Below are positions 61,915 to 64,000 of a DNA stretch of 64,000 nucleotides, piece by piece (the first letter of the stretch is position 1; every line of letters begins with the position of its first letter). This DNA is from Stenotrophomonas sp. ZAC14D1_NAIMI4_1 (GTDB lineage Bacteria > Pseudomonadota > Gammaproteobacteria > Xanthomonadales > Xanthomonadaceae): the NCBI RefSeq assembly GCF_003086775.1, contig NZ_CP026001.1, positions 4,554,125 to 4,618,124 of the forward strand, written 5' to 3'. Both the position numbers and the translations under genes were made by a program. The notes under the pieces are model-generated. The model was not told where the DNA came from. It did not search any database and worked only from the letters and a program-made list of their open reading frames with translations.

Positions 61915-63230
61915 GTGATTGGATGCAACGGCTGGGGCTGGACGCCGACGCTGACGAGCGCGCCATCAAGCGCGCCTATGCCAGGCAGCTGCGGGTCACC
62001 CGGCCCGAAGATGATCCGGTGGCGTTCCAGCAGCTGCACGAGGCCTACCAGGCCGCGTTGGCGCAGCTGGCCGGCGATGTGGAACCGCCCAGGCACAGCG
62101 CGCCGCAGGCGTCGACGCACGAGGTGGACCACGATGCCGTTGCCGCGCAGCTGGTCGAGGTGGCCGCACAGGGCGATGACGCGCTCCTGCGGCAGACCCT
62201 GCAGCAGCAACCGGAGCTGTGGTCGCTGCACGGCAAGCGTCTCATTGGCCAGGCCGTGCTGCAGCACCTGGTGAGCAACGAACCCGCCCTGCCACGCACG
62301 CGCTTCGACGTGCTCGGTGAGTGCTTCGGCTGGGATGACCCGGTACGGGGCTGGGACATGCACTGGCTCGATGCCGTGGCGCGCCGCTGCGAACAGCGCT
62401 GGCTGCTGTCACCGGACGGTGCGGGTGCGCTGGCGGTCCGCTACTCAGGCATCAGCGACACCCTGCTGGTGCCCGGCAGCGATGTGCTGCCCAGCCTGCG
62501 CGAACCGCGCCCGGCCTGGCGCAACCTGCTGAGCACCCTGCAGCCGTCGCGCGCGCACCAGGCGATCAACCTGCTGGCGGCGCTGGGCTACTGGCACGAC
62601 CTGCGCCTGCCACCGGGCCTGGATGCCGGGCAGGTGGCGTTCTGGTCACGCTTCGGGCGCGAGGGCGACGCCATCCATTGGCAGGCCGGCGGCCTGCGCA
62701 CGTTGCTGGTGGCACTGGCCCTGGGGCTGCTCTGTACCTGGGGCGTGGTCGCCAGCTGGCCGCTGCCCGCCTCGTCCGATGGCCTGCTGGACGGAGGCCA
62801 GCGCGCGGCGCTGCTCATCGCGGTTGCGGTGCTGCTGGCCCCGGTGCTGTGGCTCAGCTCCATGGTGCTGCGTGCGATCGTGCGCTGGCAGTCCCTGCCG
62901 GAGCACGCTGCAACGGTCCTGCCGGGGCTGCGCATACTGGCCATTCCGCTGGCGGTCGCGGCGGTGATGGGTGCGTTCCACCTCGCACTGCGCAGCACCA
63001 CCGAGGTTCCCTTCACCGCGCTGCTCGTGCTGCTGGTGGACAGCGCCGTGGTGCTGCGCATGGCCCGCCAGCGCTTCGTGAAGCGCTGCGCGCCGGCCGG
63101 AGAGGAGGCCGGCGGCGCAGGCATGATGATCGCCATCCTGCTGATCGTGCCCGCGCTGGTGGTGGCCCTGGTCTACTGGGCCAAGGACCTGCACGCCCAC
63201 CGCGACCAACTGCGCTGGTTCAACCGTTGA
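61911..63230 (+). CDS. J-domain-like membrane protein 2, paralogue of the previous gene
   Basis: The 439-residue protein begins MSDWMQRLGLDADADERAIK and has the same J-like core (RAYARQLRVTRPEDDPVAFQ, QLHEAYQAAL) with RPE where HPD is expected. Linker, a middle domain with LRQTLQQQPELWSLHGKRLI, and three or four C-terminal membrane segments (from about residue 265) repeat the previous protein's plan, so the two arose by tandem duplication. The missing His and Asp make stimulation of Hsp70 ATPase doubtful. Confidence 0.82.
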   Translation: MSDWMQRLGLDADADERAIKRAYARQLRVTRPEDDPVAFQQLHEAYQAALAQLAGDVEPPRHSAPQASTHEVDHDAVAAQLVEVAAQGDDALLRQTLQQQPELWSLHGKRLIGQAVLQHLVSNEPALPRTRFDVLGECFGWDDPVRGWDMHWLDAVARRCEQRWLLSPDGAGALAVRYSGISDTLLVPGSDVLPSLREPRPAWRNLLSTLQPSRAHQAINLLAALGYWHDLRLPPGLDAGQVAFWSRFGREGDAIHWQAGGLRTLLVALALGLLCTWGVVASWPLPASSDGLLDGGQRAALLIAVAVLLAPVLWLSSMVLRAIVRWQSLPEHAATVLPGLRILAIPLAVAAVMGAFHLALRSTTEVPFTALLVLLVDSAVVLRMARQRFVKRCAPAGEEAGGAGMMIAILLIVPALVVALVYWAKDLHAHRDQLRWFNR

Positions 63231-63248
63231 TCGCAGCCGGCGACAGGG

Positions 63249-64000
63249 TCATTTCTCGCGGCGCCAGTTCAGCGAGCCGCGGTTTTCCACCGTGCTCGAC
63301 TCCACTTCCACGTCGAAGCCGCGGCGCAGCAGGTACTTCAGGGTCAGCACCGAACCGGCGCCCACCATCGACACGCCGTAGCCGACGTACAGCTTGGGCG
63401 AGATGTACTTGCCAAAACCGATCACCGAACCGCCCAGCGCGCGCGACTGGCTCACGCCGGCATCGTCCAGGCCCAGTTTCGCGCCCAGCTGCGAGGCCAG
63501 CAGGCCGCTGCCGGCCGACAGCGCCGCCGAGGCCGCGGTGACCTGCTGGGTCTGGTCGGTACTGGCGTTGGTCAGGCTGCGGCCCAGCACCAGGTAGGCC
63601 AGCGCTTCGGACTGCGACATCGCCGGGTCCGACCACACGTCCGCGCGCGGCTGCTGCGCGCGCCCGGTCACGTCGATGCCGGCGGTGACATCACCGATGC
63701 GGCGTTCGGCGCGGATGTTGATGCGCGGATCGGAGACGGCGTTGTAGTTCCAGTTGAGGTTGCCGCGGGTGATGGTCAGGTCCTGGCCATAGGCCTTGTA
63801 GCGGCCGCTCACCTCAAGCCCGCCGTTGGCGGTCATCTCGCGGCCGGGCTTGGCCCACACCTGCATCTTGCCGGTCAGCCCGCCCTTCAGGCCGAAGCCG
63901 GTCATCTTCACCTTGTCGCCCAGGCTCACCGTCAGGTCCATGTCCAGCGGCGAGGTGCGCGACTCCTCCGGGTCGGCCGGGTCCAGCACCACCACGTCCT
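63249..64000 (-). CDS. tamB: TamB C-terminal part (runs off the window)
   Basis: About 250 codons of the 3' end are present. They carry the DUF490 domain: VSLGDKVKMTGFGLKGGLTG, YGQDLTITRGNLNWNYNAVS, DPRINIRAERRIGDVTAGID, ALAYLVLGRSLTNAST, and the end VGYGVSMVGAGSVLTLKYLL, followed by EVESSTVENRGSLNWRREK. TamB spans the periplasm and moves phospholipids to the outer membrane or helps TamA assemble autotransporters. The start, and tamA if adjacent, lie beyond position 64000. It is convergent with the J-protein operon, 18 bp apart. Confidence 0.93.
   Translation of the reverse strand, partial: DVVVLDPADPEESRTSPLDMDLTVSLGDKVKMTGFGLKGGLTGKMQVWAKPGREMTANGGLEVSGRYKAYGQDLTITRGNLNWNYNAVSDPRINIRAERRIGDVTAGIDVTGRAQQPRADVWSDPAMSQSEALAYLVLGRSLTNASTDQTQQVTAASAALSAGSGLLASQLGAKLGLDDAGVSQSRALGGSVIGFGKYISPKLYVGYGVSMVGAGSVLTLKYLLRRGFDVEVESSTVENRGSLNWRREK

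Overview
The window is a 64 kb chromosomal segment of a GC-rich gammaproteobacterium, almost certainly a Stenotrophomonas (S. maltophilia complex). The reasons are Xanthomonadaceae-type gene content (TonB-receptor sugar locus, S46 dipeptidyl peptidase, DcaP porin, mntP behind a yybP-ykoY riboswitch) and, above all, dozens of short palindromes opening with GTAG, the hallmark of the SMAG repeats of S. maltophilia. No prophage, insertion sequence, CRISPR array, rRNA or conventional tRNA gene was seen.

Region 1 (1-5.3 kb) is an RNA repair locus: rtcB, three tandem Y-RNA-like genes that mimic tRNA, and rsr (the Ro60 homologue), all on the minus strand behind a consensus sigma-54 promoter, with the divergent CARF/AAA+ activator rtcR. 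The middle Y RNA reads as a circularly permuted tRNA. Region 2 (5-12.7 kb) holds a small membrane protein, a SUKH-like protein, an LMW phosphatase, uvrD, an FAD oxidoreductase, cardiolipin synthase and rpmB-rpmG. Region 3 (12.9-23.2 kb) is a sugar-acid catabolic locus: a KDPGal aldolase-lactonase fusion, dgoK, an SDR dehydrogenase and a TonB receptor, opposite a DapA-family and an enolase-superfamily gene, an ACS-type MFS transporter and an IclR regulator. Matching TTGCTA-N3-TAGCAA palindromes lie before three transcription units and tie it into one regulon.

Region 4 (23.3-28.3 kb) has a UGT-like glycosyltransferase, an Abi-family HEPN protein with a small structured RNA at its 5' side, a short DnaQ-like exonuclease, a LysR regulator, RidA and a periplasmic protein. 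Region 5 (28.4-36.4 kb) is a czcI-like/czcCBA metal efflux operon plus a DUF885 peptidase. Region 6 (36.7-45.5 kb) carries envelope glycosylation genes, a SUFU-domain protein, parB-parA-rsmG, a phosphopantetheinyl transferase, a GlsB-type membrane protein, xthA and an aldehyde dehydrogenase.

Region 7 (45.7-56.3 kb) is centred on acetate and carboxylate use: an MHS-type transporter, a DcaP-like porin, acs, and the two-component pair crbR/crbS (the kinase has a sodium/solute symporter-like sensor). mntP and its manganese riboswitch lie between crbR and crbS. Region 8 (56.5-64 kb) has an S46 peptidase, hscC with two tandem membrane J-like proteins, and the 3' end of tamB.

Start codons were chosen from ribosome binding sites and family lengths. 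Gene identities rest on recognised motifs; no database search was run.
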